64,000 bases of DNA from an uncultured Dyadobacter sp. (GTDB lineage Bacteria > Bacteroidota > Bacteroidia > Cytophagales > Spirosomataceae). Of the stretch, positions 18,742-27,537 are shown in pieces. The stretch is taken from the NCBI RefSeq assembly GCF_946482605.1, contig NZ_CAMLSE010000009.1, positions 237,785-301,784 of the forward strand, in the 5' to 3' direction. The notes under the pieces were generated by a model. That model saw only the letters and a program-made list of their open reading frames with translations. It did not search any database and had not been told where the DNA came from. Position numbers and translations under genes: made by a program. How positions within the stretch are numbered: position 1 is the first letter of the stretch; each line of letters opens with the position of its first letter.

Positions 18742-20661
18742 GTGAGCAAGCAACAGTCAAAGAAAAAAAATGAAATGCCGGATAGTAGCCATGGAACTGA
18801 GCAGACCCTGATAGTCGGAATCGGGGCCTCTGCCGGAGGCGTGGAAGCATTGGTCGAGTTTTTCGAAAACGTGCCCGCGGCTTCTGGTCTGGCGTACGTC
18901 GTCATTCTGCATTTATCACCGGACTACGATAGCCGTTTAACCGAAATCCTCAGGCAAGTAGCCATGATACCTGTGAGCCAGGTCACCGAAAATGCCCGGA
19001 TACAGGCAGACCACATATTTGTCGTGCCACCCAACCAGCATTTGCAAATGCAGGACGGCCACATCACGGTATCGCCCAACCTGCGTCAGGAGGAACGAAG
19101 AGCGCCGGTGGATATTTTCTTCCGCTCCCTGGCCGAGTCCCATGGTCCGAGAGCCATTGGGGTGATCTTATCGGGCACAGGTGCCAACGGATCCATGGGC
19201 CTTAAGCGGATCAAAGAGAATGGCGGATCCATTTTCGTGCAAAATCCGCGTGAGGCCGCATTCAGTGAAATGCCGCGCCACGCCATTGCGACAAACCTCG
19301 TCGATGATATTATGCCTGTGGCCCAGATCCCGGCCAAGCTCATTTCTTATCGTGACCGCCGCGGAACGGTTTCGATCCGGGCAGAGGCCGGGCTGCGTCC
19401 CGAAGATCAGCAGCAGGCATTGCGGGAAATATTCACGCACCTGCGCCTGCGTACGGGGCATGACTTTTCCAATTACAAAAGACCTACCCTGATGCGCCGC
19501 TTTGAAAGACGCATCAACGTTCGCAACCTCCCCGATCTTCCGGCCTACGCCGCTTTTTTACGCGAGAACCCCGAGGAAGCCCAGGCCTTGCTCAAAGATT
19601 TGCTGATTTCGGTCACTAATTTTTTCCGCGACGACAAGTCTTTTCTCGCTATCGAGAAGGACATTCTTCCGCTGCTCCTCCGCGAGCAGGGAAGAGACGG
19701 TGTCGTTCGCATTTGGGTGGCAGGCTGCGCCACAGGTGAAGAGGCCTACTCCCTGGCCATGCTCATGGCCGAAATGACAATGGACGTTATCGATGCGCCC
19801 AAGGTGCAGATCTTCGCCACCGATCTCGACGAGGCAGCTATCGCCGTCGCGCGGGAAGGCCGCTACACGCTGAACGATGCCGCCGACATACCGCCAGAAA
19901 GGTTACGCCGCTTCCTGGTGGCGGATGGGGAAGATTTCAAGGTCCGTCAGGAGATCCGGGAGATGGTCCTTTTCGCGCACCATAATATGCTGAAAGACCC
20001 TCCTTTCTCGCGGCTGGACCTGATCACCTGCCGCAACGTACTGATATACTTTAACAATGCGGCCCAGGAGCGGGTCATGGAAACCTTCCACTTCGCCTTA
20101 AAGCCTGGTGGCTACCTTTTCCTTGGCCTCTCGGAGACTGCTGATGTGGCGGGCGATTTATTTGCCAATGTCAGCCGCGAACACCATATTTATCAAAGAC
20201 GTCCGGTTTCGATCTCATACCCCGTACCGGAAAGTACTTTCCTGGCACCAACTGGCCGGAAGGCGGGCCCGGAGGCCCCTTTACCTAATGATAACAGGTC
20301 TTTACAAAGCAGGCTGAACTTCGGCGACCTGCATCAGCAACTCCTGGAACAGTATGCACCTCCGTCGATCATCGTCAATGAAGAATATGACATTCTCCAC
20401 CTGTCCGAACGCGCCGGCATTTATCTCCACATCGCGGGCGGAGAGCCGTCCAAAAACCTGCTCAAACTAATACGACCAGAGCTGCGCCTGGAACTGCGGA
20501 CGGCCTTCTACCAGGCTGTTCAGCAAAAGGCCAATGTGGAAGCGCCTAACCTTCGGGTGAGGCTCGACGACAGGACACAGGTCCTCACATTGCACGTCAG
20601 GCCGGTACTAGACGACGACAGCACGGCCAGGGGCAATCCGGGAAGAGGCTTTTACTGGTGA
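18742..20661 (+). CDS. CheB-CheR part of the hybrid sensor (N-terminal fragment)
   Basis: 639 residues from GTG 18742; ATG 18775 (MPDSSHG) is an equally good start. CheB domain about 22-205: Ser 30 in GASAGGVEA and His 57 in ILHLSPD. The usual catalytic Asp position reads GTGANGS with Asn 149. CheR: N-terminal helical part about 225-280, then the SAM site VAGCATGEEAYSLA near 325-338 and FSRLDLITCRNVLIYF. A PAS-like segment follows (PPSIIVNEEYDILHLS). It ends with a premature stop after an off-frame GRGFYW tail. The enzyme domains are complete, so this part could still act as a methyltransferase. Confidence 0.75.
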   Translation: MSKQQSKKKNEMPDSSHGTEQTLIVGIGASAGGVEALVEFFENVPAASGLAYVVILHLSPDYDSRLTEILRQVAMIPVSQVTENARIQADHIFVVPPNQHLQMQDGHITVSPNLRQEERRAPVDIFFRSLAESHGPRAIGVILSGTGANGSMGLKRIKENGGSIFVQNPREAAFSEMPRHAIATNLVDDIMPVAQIPAKLISYRDRRGTVSIRAEAGLRPEDQQQALREIFTHLRLRTGHDFSNYKRPTLMRRFERRINVRNLPDLPAYAAFLRENPEEAQALLKDLLISVTNFFRDDKSFLAIEKDILPLLLREQGRDGVVRIWVAGCATGEEAYSLAMLMAEMTMDVIDAPKVQIFATDLDEAAIAVAREGRYTLNDAADIPPERLRRFLVADGEDFKVRQEIREMVLFAHHNMLKDPPFSRLDLITCRNVLIYFNNAAQERVMETFHFALKPGGYLFLGLSETADVAGDLFANVSREHHIYQRRPVSISYPVPESTFLAPTGRKAGPEAPLPNDNRSLQSRLNFGDLHQQLLEQYAPPSIIVNEEYDILHLSERAGIYLHIAGGEPSKNLLKLIRPELRLELRTAFYQAVQQKANVEAPNLRVRLDDRTQVLTLHVRPVLDDDSTARGNPGRGFYW

Positions 20662-20895
20662 TCTTTGAACCCACCGGACAACAAACCGGACCTACCACCA
20701 GCATCCTCGCCTCCGAGGAGCCGATGGCCCGCCAGCTGGAAGAGGAACTGGTGCGTATAAAGTCGCAGCTGCGCACATCCAATGAGCAGCACGAAACACA
20801 GGCCGAAGAGCTGAAAGCATCCAATGAAGAGCTTCAGGCCATGAACGAGGAGCTCCGTTCGGCCGCAGAAGAGCTGGAAACGAGTAAGGAGGAAA

Positions 20896-23800
20896 CTACA
20901 ATCGATCAACGAAGAGCTCACGACCGTCAACCAGGAACTGAAAGTTAAGCTGGAAGAGATCTCGATCACCCGGAGTAATCTGCAGAACCTCATTAACGCG
21001 ACCGACCTCGCTACCCTCTTTCTGGACCGCAGCCTGCGGGTCATCCTGTTCACCCCGGCAGCGCGGACTATCTTTAACCTCATCCAATCGGACAGTGGCC
21101 GGCCGCTGACCGACATTACGCACCGCCTCAGCGAGGACGATTTGCTCCGGGATGCGGAAGGGGTACTCGAGACACTTCTGCCGGTTGAAAGGGAGATACA
21201 AACCGTTGATGGACAACTGTTCCTGATGCGGGTATTGCCATACCGTACGTCCGAGGACCGCATCAACGGAGTTGTGCTCACGTTTGTCGATATTTCCCGG
21301 CGCAAGGCAGCGGAGGAGGCCGTCCGCCAATCCGAAGAGCGCATGCGGCTTGTGTTTGAAAGCGCCAAAGACTATGCGATTCTCACGCTCGACCTGCAAG
21401 GGCTTGTGCTGAGCTGGAGTCCGGGAGCGCAAATGATGATGGGATACTCCGAAGCTGACATTCTTGGCCGGCCCGGCGATATCATCTTTACACCCGAAGA
21501 CAGGCAAGAAGGCGTCCCTGAACGTGAAATGCAAACTACATTGACCCAGGGAAACGCCATCAACGAGCGCTGGCATCTGCGCAAGGATGGAACGCGTTTC
21601 TGGGGCTCCGGCTCGGTATCGCCTCTGAAAGATGGACAAGGCAAGCCACTGGGCTTCGTCAAGATCATGCGTGACCTGACCGAGCGGCGTGCCGCCGACG
21701 AAGCCCGGTCCTTTCTGGCTGCCATCGTAGAGTCTTCCCAGGACGCGGTCATGACTGTCAATTTTGAAGGCATTATCACGAGTTGGAACAAGGCTGCGCA
21801 AGATCTTTACGGATATCCGCCTTCACAGGCGATCGGTCATCCGCTCACGATGCTGACCTTGCCCGCAGACCTTGATCAGCTCTTAAAGGATACCGAGAAG
21901 ATCAAAATTTCCGAAAAGGTTGAAATTTTTGACACAATCCGGGTAAACAAGGATGGGAGGGAAATGCACCTGGAACTGGTGATGTCGCCCGTCAGAAACG
22001 CTTCCGGCCAGGTCATCGGCGTCTCGACCATCGCCCGCGATATCACCCTACGCAAGCAGGCGGAGCAGGCTCAGGCCCTCAAAAACTTCACACTACAGCA
22101 ACAAACGGAGTCGCTCGCCCGCACCGGCAGCTGGGAGTATGACCGGGCTTCTGCCGAATTTATCTGGTCGGAAGGTATGTACCACTTATTTGGCCTGCCC
22201 GTGGGCGCACAGGTCCACCCCGGCATTTACCTTGATTTTACCTTACAATCCGATAAAGCCATTGCCCAAAACCTGACGGACTGGCTCAAAAATGGTACGG
22301 ATCCGGTCGAGCATGTCCTCCGCATCCAGGTCCGAAATACCACCAAATATCTCAAAATCAAAGGAGTTGCATTAACGGATGAAAACGGATCGCCCGTCAG
22401 GATGCTCGGTATCGACTGGGACATTACCGACCAGGTGCTGGCTCAGGAGCAGATCAGGCAAAGTGAAGCACAGCTCAGGACGCTGGTGGAAAACACGCCC
22501 GATGTGATTGCACGTTGGGATGCGGACCTCCGTCTGCTTTTTGCCAACAGTGCATTTATCGAAAAGTCCGGGCAACCGCTCGAAAACCTGATCGGTGAGA
22601 CGAACGTTCAGATAGGATATCCGGAGGAGATTGAGGGCCCGTACATGGACAAGCTCCGCCAAACCTTTGAAACCGGCCATCCCCAGGAACATTATCACTC
22701 GCTCGTGACACCGAAAGGGCAATTCGACTATTATGCACGGATGGTCCCCGAACGAGGACCCGACGGTTCGGTACAAAGTGTGCTGGCCATCGCACGCGAC
22801 ATTACGGAGCTGCAAAGGGCCCAACAGCAGACCCGGGAAATGGCCGAAAACCTGCAAGCTGTTCTGGATGCCTCACCCGCCTGCATTGGCCTCCTGAAGG
22901 CTGTCTGGTCCGAAGACGACAGCAATGCCCCCACCGGGTTTGAGCTGGTAGTTGGAAATCAAAAGCTCGCCGAGTTCTTTGGTCAACCGCTGCATGAGCT
23001 GCTCGGAAAACCGACCGGCCATTTCCAGGCGATGTTCTGGGGCTCTCAAACGCTTGATTTTCTGATGCAGGTCTACCACAGCAACAACCCCCGGTACGAC
23101 GAGAAACACCTGACGGTCGACGGCCAGGACCGCTGGCTTGCCGTGGCGGTCAGCAGGCAGGACGATGGCGTGGTGATGACCGGGCTCGACATTACCGCAT
23201 TGAAACAAGCCCAGACACAGCAGCAATTCTGGCTTAGCGAACTGGAAAATGCCAGCCAAAGCGCCCAGGCAGTTGCTCAGCTCCGTGATGCTTTGAAAGA
23301 GCGGGGCGAACTGCTCCGGTCTGCCTCCCACGACCTCCGCGGGCAGGTGGGCGTGATCGCTTCGGCTGCCCAGCTCCTGGGCATATCCGGCAGTGAGGCG
23401 GATAATACCGTCCTGATCCAGATGATCCAGCGCAATACCCAGCAGATGACCCATCTCATGACCAGCCTGCTGGATTTTGCCCGGCTCGAAGCTGCACAGG
23501 AGGTGATTCACACGAGCCGCTTCAACGTGGCAGGACTTTTGCAGGAACTTTTACACAATACCCAGCCTTATGCCAAAGAGCGTCAATTGTGGCTCAAAGC
23601 CGAAGGCCCGACAGACATCGAGGTGGAAAGCGACCCGATACAAATCCGCCGGATCGCACAAAACCTGCTGCTCAATGCATTGAAATACACCGACACAGGC
23701 GGCGTAACGATCACCTGGGAGCGGCTGCAAGACAATCCCGGCTGGCTTTTTACAGTCGCAGATACCGGGCCAGGTATGCCTGGGTGGCTCGTCGCCCGGC

Positions 23801-23979
23801 TACGCGGAGAACCGGACGAATTGGTGGATGACGAAATTGTGATTGCAACGGGCCGCTCCGGAGGCGAGGGCATTGGACTCGCCATCGTCGCCCGCCTCTG
23901 CGCATTGCTCGGCGCCCGGCTGGAAGTGGATAGCAGGGATGGGGAGGGTACTTGGTTTAGGATTGGGTTTGTTGGGTAA
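20896..23979 (+). CDS. PAS-histidine kinase part of the hybrid sensor (C-terminal fragment, no ATG)
   Basis: The frame is open for about 1,027 codons but has no ATG near its beginning; the first alternative start is a TTG at 21142. It begins with the end of the coiled coil (INEELTTVNQELKVKLEE). Then come a CheB/R-associated PAS (LINATDLATLFLDR) and about five more PAS/PAC units (for example AKDYAILTLDLQGLVLSW, SSQDAVMTVNFEGIITSW, TPDVIARWDADLRLLF). Kinase core: SASHDLRGQVGV with the phospho-His, N-box QNLLLNALKYTDTG, VADTGPGMP and GGEGIGLAIV. No membrane helix, so the full protein is a cytoplasmic sensor. A receiver-only gene follows at 24130 and is a likely partner. Confidence 0.7.
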   Translation, partial: LQSINEELTTVNQELKVKLEEISITRSNLQNLINATDLATLFLDRSLRVILFTPAARTIFNLIQSDSGRPLTDITHRLSEDDLLRDAEGVLETLLPVEREIQTVDGQLFLMRVLPYRTSEDRINGVVLTFVDISRRKAAEEAVRQSEERMRLVFESAKDYAILTLDLQGLVLSWSPGAQMMMGYSEADILGRPGDIIFTPEDRQEGVPEREMQTTLTQGNAINERWHLRKDGTRFWGSGSVSPLKDGQGKPLGFVKIMRDLTERRAADEARSFLAAIVESSQDAVMTVNFEGIITSWNKAAQDLYGYPPSQAIGHPLTMLTLPADLDQLLKDTEKIKISEKVEIFDTIRVNKDGREMHLELVMSPVRNASGQVIGVSTIARDITLRKQAEQAQALKNFTLQQQTESLARTGSWEYDRASAEFIWSEGMYHLFGLPVGAQVHPGIYLDFTLQSDKAIAQNLTDWLKNGTDPVEHVLRIQVRNTTKYLKIKGVALTDENGSPVRMLGIDWDITDQVLAQEQIRQSEAQLRTLVENTPDVIARWDADLRLLFANSAFIEKSGQPLENLIGETNVQIGYPEEIEGPYMDKLRQTFETGHPQEHYHSLVTPKGQFDYYARMVPERGPDGSVQSVLAIARDITELQRAQQQTREMAENLQAVLDASPACIGLLKAVWSEDDSNAPTGFELVVGNQKLAEFFGQPLHELLGKPTGHFQAMFWGSQTLDFLMQVYHSNNPRYDEKHLTVDGQDRWLAVAVSRQDDGVVMTGLDITALKQAQTQQQFWLSELENASQSAQAVAQLRDALKERGELLRSASHDLRGQVGVIASAAQLLGISGSEADNTVLIQMIQRNTQQMTHLMTSLLDFARLEAAQEVIHTSRFNVAGLLQELLHNTQPYAKERQLWLKAEGPTDIEVESDPIQIRRIAQNLLLNALKYTDTGGVTITWERLQDNPGWLFTVADTGPGMPGWLVARLRGEPDELVDDEIVIATGRSGGEGIGLAIVARLCALLGARLEVDSRDGEGTWFRIGFVG

Positions 23980-23990
23980 TTTAGAATGTT

Positions 23991-24093
23991 GAATGACTGA
24001 ATGAGTGAATGAGCCGCAGTGGAACTGGGAATGAGCCGCAGTGGAACTGGGAATGACCGAATGAGTGAATGAGTGAATGAATGAATGAATGAG
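23991..24093. repeat. GAATGA-type microsatellite with a 22-base tandem duplication
   Basis: Repeats of TGAATGAG / GAATGA fill the stretch between the kinase gene and the next receiver gene. Within it a 22-base unit ATGAGCCGCAGTGGAACTGGGA occurs twice without a break (24009-24030 and 24031-24052). Pattern typical of slipped-strand expansion. No coding sense. Confidence 0.85.
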
Positions 24094-24129
24094 CTGTGGT
24101 GAATTGGGCGTGATATTAGTACGAAATCT

Positions 24130-24561
24130 ATGAGAGACCCGCATTTGATTTACATTGTGGACGATGACGGTGATTACCGTTTTCTGGTCCAGCAAGTTTT
24201 TAAAATGTTCCTGCCGCAGCATCAGTTGCGGTGTTTTGCCGATGGTGCCGCGCTGGTTGAAAATATGTGCCTGATCGCAAACCAGAACACTCCTAAACCG
24301 CATGTGATTTTATTGGACATCGATATGCCTGTACTTAATGGGTTCGAAACACTTTCGAGGTTACGGGAGGATATCTACTGGAAATCGGTCCCGGTTTTGA
24401 TGAGTACCAATCGCGACCAGGCCGAATTCCGGCAGGAGAGCATCCGGCTTGGGGCAAGCGGCTTTTCTTTGAAACCAATGAGCCTGCCTGAAATCAAAGC
24501 GCTGATGACCGACATTTGTAATTACGAGGGCAACTTCGCCGCATTTTCCAGCCAACCCTAG
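24130..24561 (+). CDS. Single-domain response regulator (receiver only)
   Basis: 143 residues. Acidic pair in IYIVDDDGDYRF, phosphorylation Asp in ILLDIDMPVLNGFE, Ser/Thr region LMSTNRDQ and conserved Lys in SLKPMSL. No output domain. It lies 150 bases after the hybrid kinase gene, so it probably receives phosphate from that kinase or competes for it. Close in type to the receiver at 15737. Confidence 0.9.
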   Translation: MRDPHLIYIVDDDGDYRFLVQQVFKMFLPQHQLRCFADGAALVENMCLIANQNTPKPHVILLDIDMPVLNGFETLSRLREDIYWKSVPVLMSTNRDQAEFRQESIRLGASGFSLKPMSLPEIKALMTDICNYEGNFAAFSSQP

Positions 24562-24587
24562 GCGGGCTTCCCGCAAAATCCGGCAGC

Positions 24588-24624
24588 AAAAAAGGAGCGC
24601 TCCATGTGTGAACGCTCCTTTTCC
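24588..24624. terminator. Bidirectional rho-independent terminator
   Basis: A 10-bp stem AAAAGGAGCG / CGCTCCTTTT (24590-24599 and 24613-24622) with a 13-base loop lies between the convergent receiver gene and the DUF4142 gene. A and T runs on both sides allow use in both directions. Confidence 0.8.
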
Positions 24625-24639
24625 CAACTACGCTATCAA

Positions 24640-25197
24640 CTACCGGATGGAATCCTGCATCATTTCGGCCATTTCCAGGTGATGCTGCAGAGTAGGCAGC
24701 TTGCCGGAGGCCCATGTTTTTAGTTCATTGTCATCGCCTCCGTTAGCTTCCGATTGGAACAAACTGACCGTCTCCTGATGTGATGAGACCATCATCGTGG
24801 TATACATCCTATTGAATACCGCGCCACTTGCAGCCGAAAGACTGTCGAGTTTTTGCTGCTTCGCGGTACTCAAAGTTGCCGGTATAGCCACTTCCCGCCG
24901 GTCTGCGAGTGTTTTCAATTCGTCATTGGCCTTGCTATGGTCCGTTATCATCGACTGTCCAAACGATTTCACGCTCATAGAATCGGTGTGAACCATGTGG
25001 TTCATCGAATCGCCCTTTGCCACTGCCAGTTCACCGGCCTTCACTTCAAACATGCCGCCATCGGCTGCATTCAGCATAAAGGTTCTGTCCTTGTCGGTTA
25101 CCATGTTGGATGCACCGTCGCCGTCGTCGTCGTCGCTACATGAGGCTGCTACGAACATCATCGCAGCGAGCAGTATCATTGAATTTAACTTTTTCAT
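24640..25197 (-). CDS. DUF4142 lipoprotein
   Basis: 185 residues. A lipoprotein signal with lipobox VAASC ends near residue 20, then an Asp/Gly-rich linker and a DUF4142 helical bundle: FMLNAADGGMFEVKAGELAV, SFGQSMITDHSKANDELKTLA and a late HHLEMAEMMQD. The fold is ferritin-like; the role in the envelope is unknown, with stress links in other bacteria. It is the last gene of an operon with the zinc alcohol dehydrogenase and a membrane protein. A paralogue is at 30907-31428. Confidence 0.9.
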   Translation of the reverse strand: MKKLNSMILLAAMMFVAASCSDDDDGDGASNMVTDKDRTFMLNAADGGMFEVKAGELAVAKGDSMNHMVHTDSMSVKSFGQSMITDHSKANDELKTLADRREVAIPATLSTAKQQKLDSLSAASGAVFNRMYTTMMVSSHQETVSLFQSEANGGDDNELKTWASGKLPTLQHHLEMAEMMQDSIR

Positions 25198-25227
25198 GAT
25201 TCTTGGTTGGTTTAAATAAATTGGAAA

Positions 25228-25713
25228 TCATTTTCGTCTCAGCAGCGCGACGATCAGCGTCACGACTGCAATAGTGCATACCGCTTTCTTGGCAAAGCCT
25301 GCGGCATTGTGTTTTAATTCCGCCCGGCCACCGAGTTCGGAAAAGATATCGGGCACATGCCCCGACTTGAAATCGTCGGCCACTCCTTCAAACATATGAA
25401 CACGGTCTGCAATGAGCAGCGCGATCCAATGCAGTACGTGGGACTCGCTGTACCTGAATGCGAACCGGCGGATCTTCCCGCTCACACCCGACGGTGGAAC
25501 AGGCGTCCCGAAGACTGCCGACACGCTTGGTCGCTCATTGGAATGCAGGATCTCGACGGTAACGGGCTGCTGAGCGGGTCTTTCCCAAACCATGCCCTTG
25601 TTGTCGTTTTCGGTGCGCTGCTTCATCGGATAGGCGGGCACGTCGATGGGGTTTTGGTCAATTCCCCATCCATTGATATGGCTGTAATCTTCTTTTGTCT
25701 TTTTCATAATCAT
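25228..25713 (-). CDS. Hypothetical protein with C-terminal membrane helix
   Basis: 161 residues; ATG 25713 and ATG 25707 are both possible. The N-terminal half is polar with Pro-rich parts. The middle reads ALLIADRVHMFEGVADDFKSGHVPDIFSEL. One hydrophobic helix at the end (AVCTIAVVTLIVALL) is followed by RRK, so it is probably tail-anchored with the bulk in the cytoplasm. Not a recognised family. One base separates its start from the alcohol dehydrogenase stop codon, so the genes are coupled. Confidence 0.65.
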   Translation of the reverse strand: MIMKKTKEDYSHINGWGIDQNPIDVPAYPMKQRTENDNKGMVWERPAQQPVTVEILHSNERPSVSAVFGTPVPPSGVSGKIRRFAFRYSESHVLHWIALLIADRVHMFEGVADDFKSGHVPDIFSELGGRAELKHNAAGFAKKAVCTIAVVTLIVALLRRK

Positions 25714-25714
25714 T

Positions 25715-26872
25715 TCATTTTCTGGCTGATGGCGGGATCAGGATGGTTTTGATACAATTGTCTAGTTTGGCGGAAAAAATATGGTAGGCGTCGGACACTT
25801 CTTCGAGGGGAACACGGTGGGTGACGATCGCTTTCGGATCAATGCGCCCCGCCTGCGCATGCTCGATCAGCCGCGGCAGAAGCCGTTTCACCGACGCCTG
25901 GTTGGCCCGGATCGTGATCCCTTTGTTGACCACATTGCCGATGGGGATAATATTTCCCGTCGGCCCGTACACGCCCACAATGGAAACCACTCCCCCCTTT
26001 TTCACCGCATTGATCGCCCAGTGCAGCGCCGTTGCCGCCCCTGCCTGTAACATCAGTTTCCGGCCGGTGATGGTGTGAAACGCGCTCCCCGCCGCCTCGC
26101 ATCCGACCGCGTCAATGCACACGTCGGCGCCGATCCAGTCGGTTGTTTTTTTGATAAAAAGCACTGGATCTTCGAGCGACCTGAAATTGTAGGCTTCGCA
26201 TTGTGCATACTGTTTGACGAAATCCAGGCGGTATTCGATGTGGTCGATCACGATCACGCGGCCCGCGCCAAAAAGCCAGGCACATTTGGCGGCCATAATC
26301 CCGATCGGTCCCGCCCCGAAAACCACCACGGTGTCTCCCGGCTTGATGCCGGCCATTTCGGCCGCCTGGTAGCCTGTGGGAACCACGTCGGTCAGTAGCA
26401 CCGCATCGTCGTGGTCCATATCTTCCGGGATGACCATCGGGCCCACGTCCGCGTAGGGAACGCGCACGTACTCGGCCTGTCCGCCGTTGTAGCCGCCAGC
26501 CGTGTGGGAATAGCCGAAGATACCGCCCACCGCAGTCGCCTCGGGGTTGGACTCGTGGCAGTTTCCGTATAGCTGCTGCTCGCAGAAGACGCACTTGCCG
26601 CAGGAGATGTTGAAAGGGACCAGTACGTTGTCGCCAACTTTCAGATTGCGCACCTCCGCACCCACTTCTTCCACCACGCCGATAAATTCATGGCCAAACG
26701 TGGTCCCAATACGCGTATCCGGCACCAGGCCGTGATAGAGGTGCAGGTCGGACCCGCATATGCAGGAGCGGGTAACCCTCACGATCGCATCGCCCGAATG
26801 CTCGATCTGCGGCATGGGTCTGTTGCGATCCGCGCGGACCCGGTATGGGCCGCGGTAATTCATTGCTAGCAT
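25715..26872 (-). CDS. Zinc-dependent alcohol dehydrogenase (formaldehyde dehydrogenase-like MDR)
   Basis: 385 residues from ATG 26872; a further in-frame ATG is at 26863. Catalytic zinc ligands are in CICGSDLHLYHG and FGHEFIGVVEEVG. The structural zinc site is the cysteine set CGKCVFCEQQLYGNC. The Rossmann fold is VVVFGAGPIGIMAAK with an acidic residue in VIVIDH, suggesting NAD. The long insert AIGCEAAGSAFHTITGRK-like region matches the glutathione-independent formaldehyde dehydrogenase group. It oxidises an alcohol or aldehyde adduct in the cytoplasm. It heads an operon with the 161-residue membrane protein and a DUF4142 lipoprotein, suggesting a stress role. Confidence 0.88.
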   Translation of the reverse strand: MLAMNYRGPYRVRADRNRPMPQIEHSGDAIVRVTRSCICGSDLHLYHGLVPDTRIGTTFGHEFIGVVEEVGAEVRNLKVGDNVLVPFNISCGKCVFCEQQLYGNCHESNPEATAVGGIFGYSHTAGGYNGGQAEYVRVPYADVGPMVIPEDMDHDDAVLLTDVVPTGYQAAEMAGIKPGDTVVVFGAGPIGIMAAKCAWLFGAGRVIVIDHIEYRLDFVKQYAQCEAYNFRSLEDPVLFIKKTTDWIGADVCIDAVGCEAAGSAFHTITGRKLMLQAGAATALHWAINAVKKGGVVSIVGVYGPTGNIIPIGNVVNKGITIRANQASVKRLLPRLIEHAQAGRIDPKAIVTHRVPLEEVSDAYHIFSAKLDNCIKTILIPPSARK

Positions 26873-27008
26873 AGTAGTCGGTTTTAGGTTTTGATGAAAA
26901 GGAAATTGGTGGCGGCACTCAATAAAAATCATGCCTGGCACATATTTTTTCAGAGCCGGCTTCAAATGAAAAATCCTTGATTGACTCATTACGAAACCCA
27001 TTCATTTC

Positions 27009-27449
27009 ATGAAACCAGTCAGTAACACTATCCTGGCAGCCGTGGCGGCCACATCCGCCATGACGTTGTTCAGCTACATCGCTTCAAATCGTGAGGGAGA
27101 GAATTTCCGGGAACCGGAGCTGCTCGCATCTTTTCTGAAAAAATCCGCAGACACGGGCGAAACGTTGTCGCCGCCTTTGGGATGGGTCTCGCATTACCTG
27201 GTAGGAGCCGGCTTTGCGGCTGGGTACAAGCTGTTGCTCCTGTTGGCGGGCAAGCGTCCGTCGGCAGAAAACGGTCTTCTCTACGGCGCATTCGCAGGGG
27301 CGACGGGGCTTGCGTGGTGGAAGATTTTATTCGATAACCATCCCAATCCTCCCAAGACCCACCGCAAAGGATTTTACGCGCAGCTGATAATCGCGCATTT
27401 GATATTCGGACTTACATTGTCCGCTTTTAAGAATAAGCAGAAGTCGTAG
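27009..27449 (+). CDS. Hypothetical multi-pass membrane protein
   Basis: 146 residues. Hydrophobic segments near 7-25 (ILAAVAATSAMTLFSYIAS), 58-80 (WVSHYLVGAGFAAGYKLLLLLAG), 87-108 and 122-138 suggest four membrane helices. Not recognised as a named family. It diverges from the alcohol dehydrogenase operon and is convergent with the GH-A operon. Confidence 0.7.
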   Translation: MKPVSNTILAAVAATSAMTLFSYIASNREGENFREPELLASFLKKSADTGETLSPPLGWVSHYLVGAGFAAGYKLLLLLAGKRPSAENGLLYGAFAGATGLAWWKILFDNHPNPPKTHRKGFYAQLIIAHLIFGLTLSAFKNKQKS

Positions 27450-27511
27450 CGACATTATACAGCAACACTAAACATGGTACTTGCCGCAGGCGGGATGACA
27501 TCGGCTTGACT

Positions 27512-27537
27512 AAAAACGTGGGGATAAGCCACGTTTC
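27512..27537 (-). terminator. Terminator of the GT-GH operon
   Basis: On the minus strand AAACGTGG-cttatcc-CCACGTTT followed by TTA forms an 8-bp perfect stem with a short T run. It begins at the stop codon of the 82-residue gene, so it ends that operon. Confidence 0.65.

Larger units (their letters stand above)
18742..23979 (+). pseudogene. CheB-CheR-PAS-histidine kinase hybrid split by two compensating frameshifts
   Basis: The whole reading unit would encode about 1,745 residues: CheB methylesterase, CheR methyltransferase, a long coiled coil, several PAS domains and a histidine kinase. The coding frame shifts by one base at the TTTT run 20650-20653 (one T short), which gives a stop at 20659-20661. 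It returns to the first frame at AAA 20893-20895 (one A too many). The ~240 bases between keep the family's conserved text in the other frame (KASNEELQAMNEEL, RSAAEELETSKEE). So either two homopolymer sequencing or assembly errors, or a recent break. If the sequence is right the protein is cut into a CheB-CheR part and a kinase part without an ATG. Confidence 0.8.

Noticed and set aside
20896..21801. A 301-codon minus-strand frame opposite the PAS-kinase gene
   Set aside because: Composition is typical of an antisense shadow and the plus strand has clear PAS and kinase motifs.
23991..24093. Possible CRISPR array
   Set aside because: Repeats are 6-8 bases or one 22-base duplication with no spacers of constant length and no cas genes.
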